64,000 bases of DNA from JACDAN01 sp963802375 (lineage in GTDB: Bacteria > Actinomycetota > Thermoleophilia > Gaiellales > Gaiellaceae). A program made the translations under genes and the position numbers. The stretch's first letter is position 1, and each line of letters starts with the position of its first letter. This document shows positions 48,924 through 57,975 of this stretch, in pieces. The stretch lies in NCBI GenBank assembly GCA_963802375.1, contig CAWDIJ010000005.1, positions 372,001 to 436,000 on the forward strand, given 5' to 3'. The notes beneath the pieces are model-generated. The model made no database searches. It saw nothing but the letters and a program-made list of their open reading frames with translations, and was not told where the DNA came from.

Positions 48924-50288
48924 TCAAAGCACAGGGAGATACCGCTCGAGCTCCCACGACGTGAGCTGTACGCGGTACTCGTCCCACTCCTTCCGCTTGA
49001 GCTCGATGTAGCGCTCGAAGATGTGGCGCCCCAGTGCCTTCTTCGCCAGCTCGGAGTGGGCGAGCTCGTCGATCGCCTCGCCGAGTGTCTCCGGCAGGGC
49101 GACGATTCCCCTCTCCTCCCGCTGCTCGGGCGTGAGGTGGTAGAGGTTCGTCTCCATCGGATCGGGCAGCTCGTAGCCGTGCTCGATCCCCTCGAGGCCG
49201 GCGTGGAGCAGCGCGGCGAACGTGAGGTAGGGGTTGCAGGCGGGGTCCGGGCACCGGATCTCGGCGCGGGTGGCCTGCTCCGAGCCCGGCTTGTAGAGCG
49301 GGATCCGGATCAGGGCGGAGCGGTTCCGCTGCGACCACGCGACGTAGACGGGTGCCTCGTAGCCGGGAACGAGCCGCTTGTAGGAGTTGACCCACTGGGC
49401 GAACACGCCCGAGATCTCGCGCGCGTGCCGTAGCTGGCCGGCGATGAACGCCTTGCCCGTGTCGGACAGGTGCCACTTGTCCTCCTCGTCGAAGAACTGG
49501 TTGCGGCCGTCCGTGAACAGCGACATGTGCGTGTGCATCCCGGAGCCGTTCTCGCCGAAGATCGGCTTCGGCATGAAGGTCGCGTGGTAGCCGGCTTTCT
49601 TGGCGATCTCCTTGACGATCAGCCGGTACGTGATCGTGTGGTCGGCCATCTCCAGCGCCGGCGCGAAGCGCATGTCGATCTCATGCTGCGACGGGCCGAC
49701 CTCGTGGTGGACGTACTCGATCGGGATCCCCATCGACTCGAGCGCGCGCACCGTCTCCTGACGGAGCTCGCTCGCCGCGTCCAGCGTCGTCATCGCGAAG
49801 TAGCCGCCCTCGTCGAGCGTCTCGGTGCCCTTCGAGTCCTTGAAGAGGAAGTACTCGAGCTCGGGACCGACGTTGAAGGTGTCGAAGCCCATCTCCTTCA
49901 TCCGCTCGAGCGCGCGACGAAGGACGTAGCGCGGGTCGCCGTCGTAGGGCTCGCCATCAGGGGTGACGACGTCGCAGATCATCCTCGCGACCTTCGTCTC
50001 GCCCTCCCGCCAGGGCATCAGCTGGAAGCTACGCGGGTCGGGGATCGCGACCATGTCGGACTCCTCGATCGCGTTGAACCCGGTGATCGACGAGCCGTCG
50101 AAGCCCATCCCGTCGTCGAGCGCCGCCTCCATCTCCGCCGGCGTGACGGCAAAGCTCTTCAGGTGCCCTTCGAGGTCCGTGAACCAGAGCAGGAGGAACT
50201 CCACGCCCTCGTCCTTGATCCGCTTCAGGACCTCCCGGCGGTCCTCCGTGCTCGACGTCGCTCTCGGCTTGCTCTCGACCTGCGCCAT
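48924..50288 (-). CDS. glnA: Glutamine synthetase type I (first copy)
   Basis: Makes glutamine from glutamate, ammonia and ATP. The 454-residue protein has the GS motifs DGMGFDGSSITGF, the Glu ligands in VGPELEYFLF, VGPSQHEIDMRF, the ATP motif KPIFGENGSGMHTHMS and NRSALIRIP. The segment NLYHLTPEQREERG occupies the region of the adenylylation loop but differs from the classical NLYDLPPEE, fitting a GS-I alpha-like form not controlled by adenylylation. A strong AAGGAGG site lies before ATG 50288, directly after the attenuator-like leader that is shared with the second copy. Confidence 0.95.
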   Translation of the reverse strand: MAQVESKPRATSSTEDRREVLKRIKDEGVEFLLLWFTDLEGHLKSFAVTPAEMEAALDDGMGFDGSSITGFNAIEESDMVAIPDPRSFQLMPWREGETKVARMICDVVTPDGEPYDGDPRYVLRRALERMKEMGFDTFNVGPELEYFLFKDSKGTETLDEGGYFAMTTLDAASELRQETVRALESMGIPIEYVHHEVGPSQHEIDMRFAPALEMADHTITYRLIVKEIAKKAGYHATFMPKPIFGENGSGMHTHMSLFTDGRNQFFDEEDKWHLSDTGKAFIAGQLRHAREISGVFAQWVNSYKRLVPGYEAPVYVAWSQRNRSALIRIPLYKPGSEQATRAEIRCPDPACNPYLTFAALLHAGLEGIEHGYELPDPMETNLYHLTPEQREERGIVALPETLGEAIDELAHSELAKKALGRHIFERYIELKRKEWDEYRVQLTSWELERYLPVL

Positions 50289-50308
50289 GAAATGCCTCCT
50301 TGAATGCG

Positions 50309-50345
50309 AAAAGCCCCGGGCGACCGCCCGAGGCTCCGTTGCCTC
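50309..50345 (-). promoter_or_regulatory. Attenuator-like leader of glnA (hexaloop hairpin versus terminator)
   Basis: Read on the minus strand, GAGGC-AACGGA-GCCTC (50345-50330) forms a 5-bp hairpin with a six-base loop having A at position 1 and G at 4. Overlapping it, AGCCTCGGGC-GGTC-GCCCGGGGCT (50335-50312) forms a 10-bp terminator followed by a short T-run and then CGCATTCAAGGAGG before the start codon. The two folds share GCCTC and exclude each other. The same order and spacing recur at 59273-59330 before the second synthetase. A TAGTCT -10 candidate lies about 14 bp upstream. Confidence 0.7.
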
Positions 50346-50363
50346 CGTGCCCGCACGAGACTA

Positions 50364-51687
50364 CTAATCGGACCGGGCTCCCGCAAGTGCTCGGTCGGGA
50401 TCCTCGGCCGGAGGGACTGCAGTCTCGGTCGGCTCGCTGAGGATCACGCGGCTCGTGTGGCCCGGCGTCTCCGTGTCGCGCATTCCGGGCAGGAAGTAGA
50501 AGAGCGCGGTCAGCGCGCTGGCAGCGACGCCGGAGATGAGGAGCACGGGCTTCACTCCGAGCCAGCCGGCGAGCGGGCCGGTGACGGCGAAGGAGAGCGG
50601 AGCGAGGCCGAGGGACAACAGCCAGTCGACGCTCTTCACGCGGCCCAGGAGCTCCGCCGGCACCACGCGTTGCATCAGCGTCACCCAGACGATGAGGCCT
50701 CCGGCCCAGCAGCCTTCACCCACCAACGAGATCGCCATCGCCTGCCACGGCACATCGGCGAGCGCGAAGGCGGCGATCTGCAGGCAGGCGACCATCCACA
50801 GCGCGTACATGAACGTGATGTGGCGCCGCGGCAGCCCGATCTGCCCCACGACGAAGCGAAACGAGGATCGCGCCCAGCCCGCCGGCCGCGAACACCAGTC
50901 CCAGGTCACCCGCGTCGCCGCCCAGCTCGTTGCGGACGAGGAACGGGAGCAGCACGGTGAACGGGCCGTAGACGAGGAAGATCGCCGCGAGCGCCCAGCC
51001 GAGCGTGCCCCAGAGCCAGACCTTCTGTCTGACGTAGCGGAGCCCCTCCGCGATGTCCCGGCGCATGGACGTAGCGCCCTCCGAGATCTTGGCGGCCGGC
51101 CGTGGGCGCAGCAGGAGCAAGGTGACGATCGCGACGCCGAACGTCGCTGCGTCGATGAGGAAGGCCGAGCCCGCGCCGAGGGAATGCACGACGAAGCCGC
51201 CGAGCGCCGGCCCGACGAACGCGAACGCCGCCTGGCGGACGAACTGCGAGAGCGAGTTCGCCTGGACGAGGAGGTGCCTCGGGACGAGGTCGGGGATGAT
51301 CGCGCCCGCCGCCGGACCTTGGAACGCCTGTCCGGCGCCGAAGAACGCCGAGAGGACGAAGATGTGCCACAGCTCGACGGCTTCGGTGACCGCGAGCACT
51401 CCGAGAACGGCGACCGCCACGCCGCGGAGCGCGCTGGAGAAGATCAGCACCTTGCGGCGCTCGAACCGGTCCGCGACGACCCCGCCGACCAGTACGAAAG
51501 CGACGATCGGAATCGTCTCGGCGACGCCGACCACGGCCAGGGCGGTCGGCGAGTTCCAGATGTCGAACACCTGCCATGCGATCGCGACGAGGAAGAAGCC
51601 GTCGCCGATCAGCGAGACGGTCCAGCCGAGCCAGAAGAGCGCGAAGTCGCGCTCGCGCAGCGGGCGGATGATCTGGATCCGGTTCAG
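50364..51687 (-). pseudogene. MFS transporter (EntS-like) interrupted by one frameshift
   Basis: The first frame (51687 to about 50860) encodes a standard MFS half and more: ERDFALFWLGWTVSLIGDGF, VADRFERRKVLIFSSALRG, FGAGQAFQGPAAGAIIPDLV, ending at GLVFAAGGLGAILVS. The protein continues in another frame with FVVGQIGLPRRHITFMYALW to the stop at 50364. One extra base (or two lost) near 50858 explains it; repaired, the protein would be about 440 residues. It may be decay or a sequence error. The start is unclear: CTG at 51687 overlaps the upstream MFS stop (CTGA) and no ATG or GTG is near. It is the last gene of the export cluster and a paralogue of the MFS at 57887-59200. Confidence 0.8.
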
Positions 51688-52940
51688 GCGGGCGCCTCGG
51701 CCTCTTCGAGCTCCGGCTCCTTGCCACCATGGCGGAGCGCGCGTGCATAGAGCGCGATCGCCGGGGTCAGCAGGAGTCCACTCGCGACGAGGGCGGCGCG
51801 CAGCGATGCGAGTGTGCCGACCACACCGATCACCGGCCCGCCCGCGACCTCGCCCACCGCGCCGGCCTGGCTCGCCATCGAGTTGACCGTCGCCCGGACG
51901 CTCGAGTCCTCGACGTTCTTGTTCAGCCACGTCAAGTACAGCGGGTCGGCCAGCCTCCGAGCGAGGCGGGCGACGAGGTACGCGGTCGCCGCGAGCGCGA
52001 AGCTCGTCGCGAACCCGAAGACTGCGACTGAGACTGCCAGTGTCGCCGTGAGCCAGAGCAGAGCGCGCGCGAGCTTCGCGTTGCCGGCATCCTCGAAGCG
52101 GGGGACGAGGAGCGAGGTGATCACGATCCCGGCGACGAGGCCGGCGATGTTGAAGACGCCGAACCAGACGACGGGGTCGAGGCCCCAGAGCTCGGGCAGG
52201 CCCACGTCCGTGAGGAGGTGCGCCTCCCAGAGCCGGTCGAGACCCTCCGACGCTGCGCCGGCGAAGAACGTGATCCCAACGATGATCAACAGCACGCGAT
52301 GTCCGCGGACGAGGCGCCCGCCGGTGAGTGCGGTCGTCCTGAGGGCGCGCATCGGCGAGGTCCGGTCTTCGACCGGACGCCTCGCGAAGCCGTGCTCCGG
52401 CATCAGGAAGATGCAGGCGACGCCGGTCGCGAGCGAGACCACGCCGCCGTAGACCAGCGCCGCGCCGAGGTCGACGGTCGCCACCGCCACGCCGGAGGCC
52501 GCTCCCACGATCGCCCCGAGATACGACCACTGCGTCCCGCGGAGGAAGACCCGGCCAATGCCCTCGACGCCGTGCTCGTCCGTGATCCACGCCTCCCAGG
52601 CGCCGCTCAAGAACGTTCCGCCAATGCCGCGAAGAATCGCCGCCGCGACGATGATCCAGTAGACCGCGACCAGGCCGACGACGATGCTCGAGACCCCGGC
52701 GATCAGCAGCCCGATGATGATCGAGAGGCGGCGGCTGTACGTGTCGGCCACGACGCCGGTCGGAACCTCGAACAGGAAGATCGCGATCTCGCTGACCGTC
52801 CCGAGCAGGACGAGCTGAAACGGGTTCACGCCCACGTCCTGGACGAGATAGACGGCCCAGACGGTGAAGGCGGCGTGGAGGCCGACCGAGTCGAAGAACT
52901 CGACGCCGTAGAAGACCCTGAGCGCGCCGGGCCGCTTCAA
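51684..52940 (-). CDS. MFS transporter (drug-exporter type)
   Basis: A 418-residue protein with about 12 membrane helices. Motif A appears as VPTGVVADTYSRRLS near residue 65, and GAWEAWITDEHGVEGIGRVFLRG is shared closely with the MFS at 54666-55913, so the two are recent paralogues. The TTG start overlaps the double-GNAT stop (TTGA). The substrate is unknown; export of a small molecule is likely from the cluster context. Confidence 0.88.
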   Translation of the reverse strand: MKRPGALRVFYGVEFFDSVGLHAAFTVWAVYLVQDVGVNPFQLVLLGTVSEIAIFLFEVPTGVVADTYSRRLSIIIGLLIAGVSSIVVGLVAVYWIIVAAAILRGIGGTFLSGAWEAWITDEHGVEGIGRVFLRGTQWSYLGAIVGAASGVAVATVDLGAALVYGGVVSLATGVACIFLMPEHGFARRPVEDRTSPMRALRTTALTGGRLVRGHRVLLIIVGITFFAGAASEGLDRLWEAHLLTDVGLPELWGLDPVVWFGVFNIAGLVAGIVITSLLVPRFEDAGNAKLARALLWLTATLAVSVAVFGFATSFALAATAYLVARLARRLADPLYLTWLNKNVEDSSVRATVNSMASQAGAVGEVAGGPVIGVVGTLASLRAALVASGLLLTPAIALYARALRHGGKEPELEEAEAPA

Positions 52941-53809
52941 GGGCGGCGGCGCATCGTGATCCAGGCCGGCTGCTGCTCGTACCCGAGCGCCTGGTTGATC
53001 GTCTGCATCCCCTCGTTGCGGTCCTGCGTGAAGGTGATCAGCTCGGTGTAACCGTTCGCCGCCGCCCAGGCGATCTGGTGGCGCTTGAGCGCCGTCGCGA
53101 TTCCCCGCCGACGGTGAGTGCGTCGGGTCGCGGTCAGGCCATGCTCGAGCAGCCCGGGTACGTCGCGCTCGATCAGCCCGGCGAAGCCGACCATCTCGCC
53201 GTTCTCCATCGCGGCAAAGGAGATCGGTCCGGGCATGTCCTCCTCGAGCCAGACGTCGAAGGGCGCGACCTCAAGCGGCGCGGCGACCGGGAGATCCTCC
53301 CAGGCCTCTTTCGTCAGGTCGTAGGCGGCCTCGTGCAGGTCCGGCGTGACCTCGACGATCTCGATGCCGGGCGGTGGAGGCGGAGGCTGCTCGTCACCTC
53401 GGAGGCTCAGGATGAGCTCCACCTCCCGGGAGCTCTCCTCGAATCCTCGCCGCTCCGCCCAAGCGACCGACTCGGGATCGGCCTCGGAGACCGACGTCGA
53501 GATCCATTCCGGCTCGAGCGCCTGGGCGTGCGCCAGGGCCGGTTCGTACAGCGCCGCGCCGATTCCGCGTCGCCGCCGGTCGGGCAGAACGCGGACGTCC
53601 ACATACCTGCGGTTCGGCGAATCCGTCGGCGCGACGAGGGCGAGGCCGACGGCCTGCCCGTCCTCCTCGGCGAGGAGATAGAGGCGCTCGGGCTGGCGCT
53701 CCTTCCTGCGCAAGAGCTGCCCGGGCGTCATGGGCCCGCGCGGCGTGATCGCGGCCCAGATCTCGCAGAGCTTCGCGAGATCGTCGCGCGTCTGCGCCTC
53801 GCGGATCAC
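52937..53809 (-). CDS. Double-GNAT acetyltransferase (copy 1)
   Basis: A 290-residue protein with two GNAT folds. The N-terminal one has the acetyl-CoA loop motif VDVRVLPDRRRRGIGAALYE (about residues 70-90) and the C-terminal one GLTATRRTHRRRGIATALKR (about 240). They are joined by a Pro-rich linker. Tandem GNATs include mycothiol synthase and antibiotic-modifying enzymes; this one is not clearly either. The GTG at 53809 overlaps the stop of copy 2 (GTGA) and is preferred over an in-frame start inside that gene. It is coupled to MFS genes, which fits modification plus export. Confidence 0.85.
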   Translation of the reverse strand: MIREAQTRDDLAKLCEIWAAITPRGPMTPGQLLRRKERQPERLYLLAEEDGQAVGLALVAPTDSPNRRYVDVRVLPDRRRRGIGAALYEPALAHAQALEPEWISTSVSEADPESVAWAERRGFEESSREVELILSLRGDEQPPPPPPGIEIVEVTPDLHEAAYDLTKEAWEDLPVAAPLEVAPFDVWLEEDMPGPISFAAMENGEMVGFAGLIERDVPGLLEHGLTATRRTHRRRGIATALKRHQIAWAAANGYTELITFTQDRNEGMQTINQALGYEQQPAWITMRRRP

Positions 53810-54669
53810 GCGAGCTCCCTCCGGACCTCCACGAGTGGCGGCAGCGCTCGGTAGCCGCACGACTCGTTGAGCCGGCGAGTCGCCACGTTCGCCCAGTGAG
53901 TGTCCGTGGTCAGCCGCCGGTAGTCATGCTCGGCGGCCCATGCCATCTGTGTCTGCTTCAGGGCTCGGCCGATTCCGCGCCGTCTGTGCATGCGTGTGAC
54001 CGCGGTCAGCTCGTGGCCGAGGGCGTCGTCGCTCTGTCGGCCGAGCTCGGCGTAGCCCACGATGCGGCCAGCCTCTCGGGCCACCAGCACGAGTGGCGCC
54101 GCCTGCGCCTTCGTCCACCACTTCTCGAAGGACGAGTCGAGGGGCTCGGGCGAGGGGATGTCGGCCACTCCCTCCGCGTAGACGCGATGCGCGTCCTCGA
54201 GCTCGTGCTCCTGGAGCTCTCCGATCTCGATGCCCGCCGGCAGGTCGGGCCACTCCAGGGTGCCCGTCAGGTCGAGTACGAACTCGACCTCGCGATCGAA
54301 GGCCTCGAAGCCGCGCCGCTCCGCCCACGGCAGCTCCGTCTCGGACAGCGACCCCGAGACCGAGGTCGCACCGAGGTTGCGTGCATGCTCGACCGACGCG
54401 TCGAGCAGCGCCGACCCGATGCCGCGCCGGCGGTATCCCGGGAGCACGGCGACGACCGCGGCAGCGCGACTCCTCGTACTCGTGCGGCTGGCGAATCCGG
54501 TTCCGACAACGATGCCGTCCGCCTCGGCGACGAGGTATCGGCGGCCGTCGTCCCATTCCGCGAGCCGGCGCTGCACCTCCTCGCCCGAGATCGGCCTGTG
54601 AGGAAGGATCTCCGACCAGACGCGCGCGTAGGCGTCCAGATCGTCAGGAGTGTCTGCCCGGCGGATCAC
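53806..54669 (-). CDS. Double-GNAT acetyltransferase (copy 2)
   Basis: A 287-residue paralogue of the neighbouring double-GNAT protein: AAVVAVLPGYRRRGIGSALL in the N-terminal fold and HELTAVTRMHRRRGIGRALK in the C-terminal fold. Both start VIRxAxTxDDL, which shows tandem duplication. The GTG at 54669 overlaps the upstream MFS stop by 4 bp. Substrate unknown. Confidence 0.85.
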   Translation of the reverse strand: MIRRADTPDDLDAYARVWSEILPHRPISGEEVQRRLAEWDDGRRYLVAEADGIVVGTGFASRTSTRSRAAAVVAVLPGYRRRGIGSALLDASVEHARNLGATSVSGSLSETELPWAERRGFEAFDREVEFVLDLTGTLEWPDLPAGIEIGELQEHELEDAHRVYAEGVADIPSPEPLDSSFEKWWTKAQAAPLVLVAREAGRIVGYAELGRQSDDALGHELTAVTRMHRRRGIGRALKQTQMAWAAEHDYRRLTTDTHWANVATRRLNESCGYRALPPLVEVRRELA

Positions 54670-55913
54670 GATGCCGCCGGGAGCTCCTCCAGCTCCGGTT
54701 CACGCCCGCCGTGGCGGATCGCGCGCCCGTACAGCGCCAGCGCCGGGGTCAGAAGCAGCGCACCGAGGCCGAGCGCGGCTCCGGTGCCGAACCTGTTCCC
54801 CACGAGCCCGAGCACCGGTCCGCCGGCCGCCTGGCCGATCGCGTCGGCCTGTCCCGTGATCGAGTTGACCGTCGCCCGCACGCTGGAGTCGGTGATCTGC
54901 TGGTTCACCCACGTGTCCCAGAGCGGGAAGATCAGCTGCCGCGCCAGCAGCGAGACGAGCAGCGCCGCGACCGCCACTGCGGCGGCGCCCGTGAACGCGA
55001 AGACGAGTTGCGCAGCCGCCAGCATCGCCGTGAAGGCGAAGAGGAGCTTGGCGATCCCCTCCGTGCCACGCCGCTCGAAGCGCCGCAGGAGCAGGCCCAC
55101 CGCGAAGAAGCCGAACAGCATCGAGACAGCCGTGAAGGCTCCGAACCAGACGACGGGGTCGAGACCGCCGACGGAGGGCAGGCCGATGTCCCGGATGAAG
55201 TGCGCCTCCTTGAGCCGGTCGAACGCCTCGCTCGCAGTCCCGATGAAGAAGGCGATCCCGAGCAGCATGAGCAGGACGGGTTGCCCGCGCACGAAGCGCC
55301 CGCCCGTTAGAGCGGTCGTGCGCAGCTCCGCGAAGGCGCTCTTGCGTTCCTCACGGGGTCGCCGGCGGAAGCCCGTCTCGGGCATCAGGAAAATGCAGCC
55401 GACGGCGCAGGCGATCGAGACTGCACCGCCGGCGATGACGGCAGCCTGGAGCGACTGCGTGCCGATCAGCACCGAGAGGAAGAGTCCGAGGAACGCCCCG
55501 CCATAGGAGAATCTCGCTCCTCGAAGGAAGACCTGGGGAATGCGCTCGACGCCGACCTCGTCGGTGATCCATGCCTGGTAGGCGCCGCTCGTGAACGTGT
55601 ACGCGACGCCCCACACCGCCCAGAGCACGATGATCAGCCACGCCTCGGAGGCGACGCCGACGAGCAGCCAGGCCGTCCCCATCCCGACGAACCCGACGAT
55701 CAGCGAAAGCTTGCGCCCGTAGGTGTCCGCGACCACGCCGGTCGGAATCTCGAACAGGAACACCGCAGCCTCCATGGCTGTCCCCATCAGCACGAGCTCG
55801 AGCGGCGAAAGGTCGAGGTCGCGGACGAGGTAGATCGAGATGACGACCCACGTCGGCATCGAGAGCAGGAACTCGAGGCCGTAGTAGACCGAGGTCGCCG
55901 CCGGCCGTCTCAT
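54666..55913 (-). CDS. MFS transporter, paralogue of the one at 51684-52940
   Basis: A 415-residue protein with about 12 membrane helices. It shares motif A FEIPTGVVADTYGRKLS and GAYQAWITDEVGVERIPQVF with its paralogue. The ATG at 55913 overlaps the ABC permease stop (ATGA). Together with the following GNAT gene it forms an MFS-GNAT unit that seems to have been duplicated as a mirror pair. Confidence 0.88.
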   Translation of the reverse strand: MRRPAATSVYYGLEFLLSMPTWVVISIYLVRDLDLSPLELVLMGTAMEAAVFLFEIPTGVVADTYGRKLSLIVGFVGMGTAWLLVGVASEAWLIIVLWAVWGVAYTFTSGAYQAWITDEVGVERIPQVFLRGARFSYGGAFLGLFLSVLIGTQSLQAAVIAGGAVSIACAVGCIFLMPETGFRRRPREERKSAFAELRTTALTGGRFVRGQPVLLMLLGIAFFIGTASEAFDRLKEAHFIRDIGLPSVGGLDPVVWFGAFTAVSMLFGFFAVGLLLRRFERRGTEGIAKLLFAFTAMLAAAQLVFAFTGAAAVAVAALLVSLLARQLIFPLWDTWVNQQITDSSVRATVNSITGQADAIGQAAGGPVLGLVGNRFGTGAALGLGALLLTPALALYGRAIRHGGREPELEELPAAS

Positions 55914-56743
55914 CCCGATCTCTTGAGCTTGCCGTGTTTCTTTGCGTAGATCTCGCCACGGCGGAAGACCCAGAGCCCGAGCGGGATCGTGACTGCCCCG
56001 ATCAGGACGAGCGGCCAGAGCTCGTCCCCCATCTCCGTCAGTCCGTCGCCTTCGATGATCGCGTCGCGGAGCCCGTCCAGCGCGTAGGTCGCCGGCGAGA
56101 CGACCGACAGCCACTGCATCCAGTCCGGCAGGACGTCGACCGGGTAGTAGACCCCCGAGATCACGAGCAGGATCCCCTGCGCCATGAACCCGAGCTGCGT
56201 CCCCTTCTCCGGAGAGATCAGCGGGAGGACCGCCGTCATCATCCCGATTCCGATGAACGAAACCGAGGCGACGAGCAGGACAACGATGGCGGCGACGAAG
56301 TCTGCCTGGCTCAGGTTGAGGTCGAAGAAGAGCGCGACGACCCCGAAGAGCAGGATCGCTCGGATGATTCCGTAGACGATCGAGAACAGGCCCATCCCGA
56401 ACAGGTGCACGGGCCGGGAGAGCGGGGCCATGAACGTGTACTCGATCGTCCCCTCCCAGCGCTCCCAGGCGACGGTCTCAGTGAGGATCTCGAAGATCAC
56501 GCCGAGGTACGCCCAGACGACCGCGCCGACGAGGAGCTGGGTCGTCACCAGCTCGACGTCGATGTCGCCGCCGGTCGCCTCGACGCCTTCGCCGATGAAG
56601 ACGATCGTGAGCGTGTTCGCGATCGTCCAGACGAAGAACGCGAAGTCCCACCAGATGTAGCGACGGACGAGGTAGACGTTTCGCTCGAAGACGCCCGCGA
56701 GCCCGATCAGCTCGTGTCTGAGGACTGCAGCTGCCCCTGGCAT
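55910..56743 (-). CDS. ABC-2 type permease
   Basis: A 277-residue integral membrane protein with six helices, of the type that works with DrrA-like ATPases to export drugs or lipids. SPEKGTQLGFMAQGILLVISGVYYPV and the C-terminal SPATYALDGLRDAI fit the ABC-2 family. I chose the ATG at 56743 because a GGAGG site lies 7 bases upstream; a GTG at 56794, right after the ATPase stop, is an alternative. Confidence 0.9.
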   Translation of the reverse strand: MPGAAAVLRHELIGLAGVFERNVYLVRRYIWWDFAFFVWTIANTLTIVFIGEGVEATGGDIDVELVTTQLLVGAVVWAYLGVIFEILTETVAWERWEGTIEYTFMAPLSRPVHLFGMGLFSIVYGIIRAILLFGVVALFFDLNLSQADFVAAIVVLLVASVSFIGIGMMTAVLPLISPEKGTQLGFMAQGILLVISGVYYPVDVLPDWMQWLSVVSPATYALDGLRDAIIEGDGLTEMGDELWPLVLIGAVTIPLGLWVFRRGEIYAKKHGKLKRSG

Positions 56744-56794
56744 TAGTGCGCCTCCAGGTGATGTTGCCGTGGATGACATTGCCTGGTGGCGCAC

Positions 56795-57622
56795 TTAGTC
56801 CTCGTCCTCCGGCGGCTCGTCCTCGAACGCCTTTCCGGTCGCGGCGAAAAAAGCCACCTCGAGCGTCTCGGCGTCGTACTTGCGCTTCAACTCGTCGGCC
56901 GGCGCGAGCTCGATCAGCCGGCCACGGTCGAGGATGCCGACCCGCTCCGCCAGCTGCTCGGCCTCGACGAGGTCGTGCGTGCAGAGCAGCACGGTCGCGT
57001 CGTGCGTCTCGCGGATCTCACGGATGAACGTCTGCACCTCGACCTTCGAGCGCGGGTCGAGCCCGGTCGTCGGCTCGTCGAGCAGCAGGAGGATCGGACT
57101 GGTGAGCAGGGCCCTGGCGAGGGCGACTTTCTGCTGCATTCCGCGGGACATGTCCTCGAGCGGCTCGCCGATTCGGTTGCGCGGGAACCCAACTCGCCCG
57201 AGGATCTCGGGGATCTGCTTACGGGTCGAGCGAGGCGCCATCCCGTAGAAGCGGGCTGCATAGCTCAGGTTCTCGGCCGCAGACATCTTCTTGAAGAAGG
57301 AGGCCTCGACGGACACTCGGTTGATCAGGCGCCGGACCGCCCGGGTCTCCGTGAAGGCGTCGTGGCCGAAGATTCGGGCCGAGCCGCCGTCGTGGAGGAG
57401 CAGTGTCGAGAGCAGCCGGATCAGCGTCGACTTCCCCGAGCCGTTCTGGCCCAGGATCGCCACCGTCTCGCCTCGCGCGACCTCGAAAGACACGCCGTCC
57501 AGCGCCGCGACGCGCTTCCGGCGCCGGCGCAGGCCGTGCCGCCCGTCGTTGCGGAAGAACTCCTTGCGGAGGTCGTCGACGACGACGGCGGGCGTTCCAT
57601 TCGTGTTGTGCCTTGCGGTCAT
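56795..57622 (-). CDS. ABC transporter ATPase (DrrA-like)
   Basis: A 275-residue ATPase with Walker A ILGQNGSGKSTLIRLL (about residues 57-72), the signature MSRGMQQKVALARALL, Walker B LLLLDEPTTGLDPRSK and the H-loop CTHDL. A basic insertion (GRHGLRRRRKRVAALD) precedes the core. With the downstream permease it forms a homodimeric or two-component exporter. It is the first gene of the seven-gene minus-strand cluster (57622 to 50364). The 146 bp upstream (57623-57768) show no gene. Confidence 0.92.
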   Translation of the reverse strand: MTARHNTNGTPAVVVDDLRKEFFRNDGRHGLRRRRKRVAALDGVSFEVARGETVAILGQNGSGKSTLIRLLSTLLLHDGGSARIFGHDAFTETRAVRRLINRVSVEASFFKKMSAAENLSYAARFYGMAPRSTRKQIPEILGRVGFPRNRIGEPLEDMSRGMQQKVALARALLTSPILLLLDEPTTGLDPRSKVEVQTFIREIRETHDATVLLCTHDLVEAEQLAERVGILDRGRLIELAPADELKRKYDAETLEVAFFAATGKAFEDEPPEDED

Positions 57623-57768
57623 GCGATGTCTCCTACGTGCGTTCGAGTGGGTGAGGACAGGCTTCAGCAGGCCCTTAGGAGGCCCACGAACCCGTGGAAG
57701 TGCTCAGCCCAGGCGAGACATCAGCGCAGGCACCTTAGCCAGCGGCCGCTGCGACGGTCAAGTTCGGC

Positions 57769-57975
57769 TCAGCAGGAGCGCGGAACCGCCGAGCGGAGGC
57801 GCTCGAGCGTCAGTCCCGCAGCCACGCCTCGCAGCTCGACGGGAAGCCGGTACCAGAGCGCGCGCGCCGCACCGCAGACGCGGAGCTCAGTGTCCAGCGG
57901 GATCTCCTTCGCCGACGCCGCTGAGGCTCCGAAGATCAGCAGGACGATCGCCAACGTCGTCGTGAGCCCTCTCAT
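57769..57975 (-). CDS. Small secreted protein, unknown function (overlaps an MFS gene end)
   Basis: A 68-residue protein with a clear signal peptide, MRGLTTTLAIVLLIFGASA, probable cleavage after ASA-SA, and two cysteines (Cys34 and the C-terminal Cys68) that could pair. Its codons have the high third-position GC of real genes here. It overlaps the last 89 bp of the MFS gene in another frame; there the MFS tail looks poor in coding bias, so that protein may be shorter in nature. No ribosome site is evident. Confidence 0.5.
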   Translation of the reverse strand: MRGLTTTLAIVLLIFGASAASAKEIPLDTELRVCGAARALWYRLPVELRGVAAGLTLERLRSAVPRSC

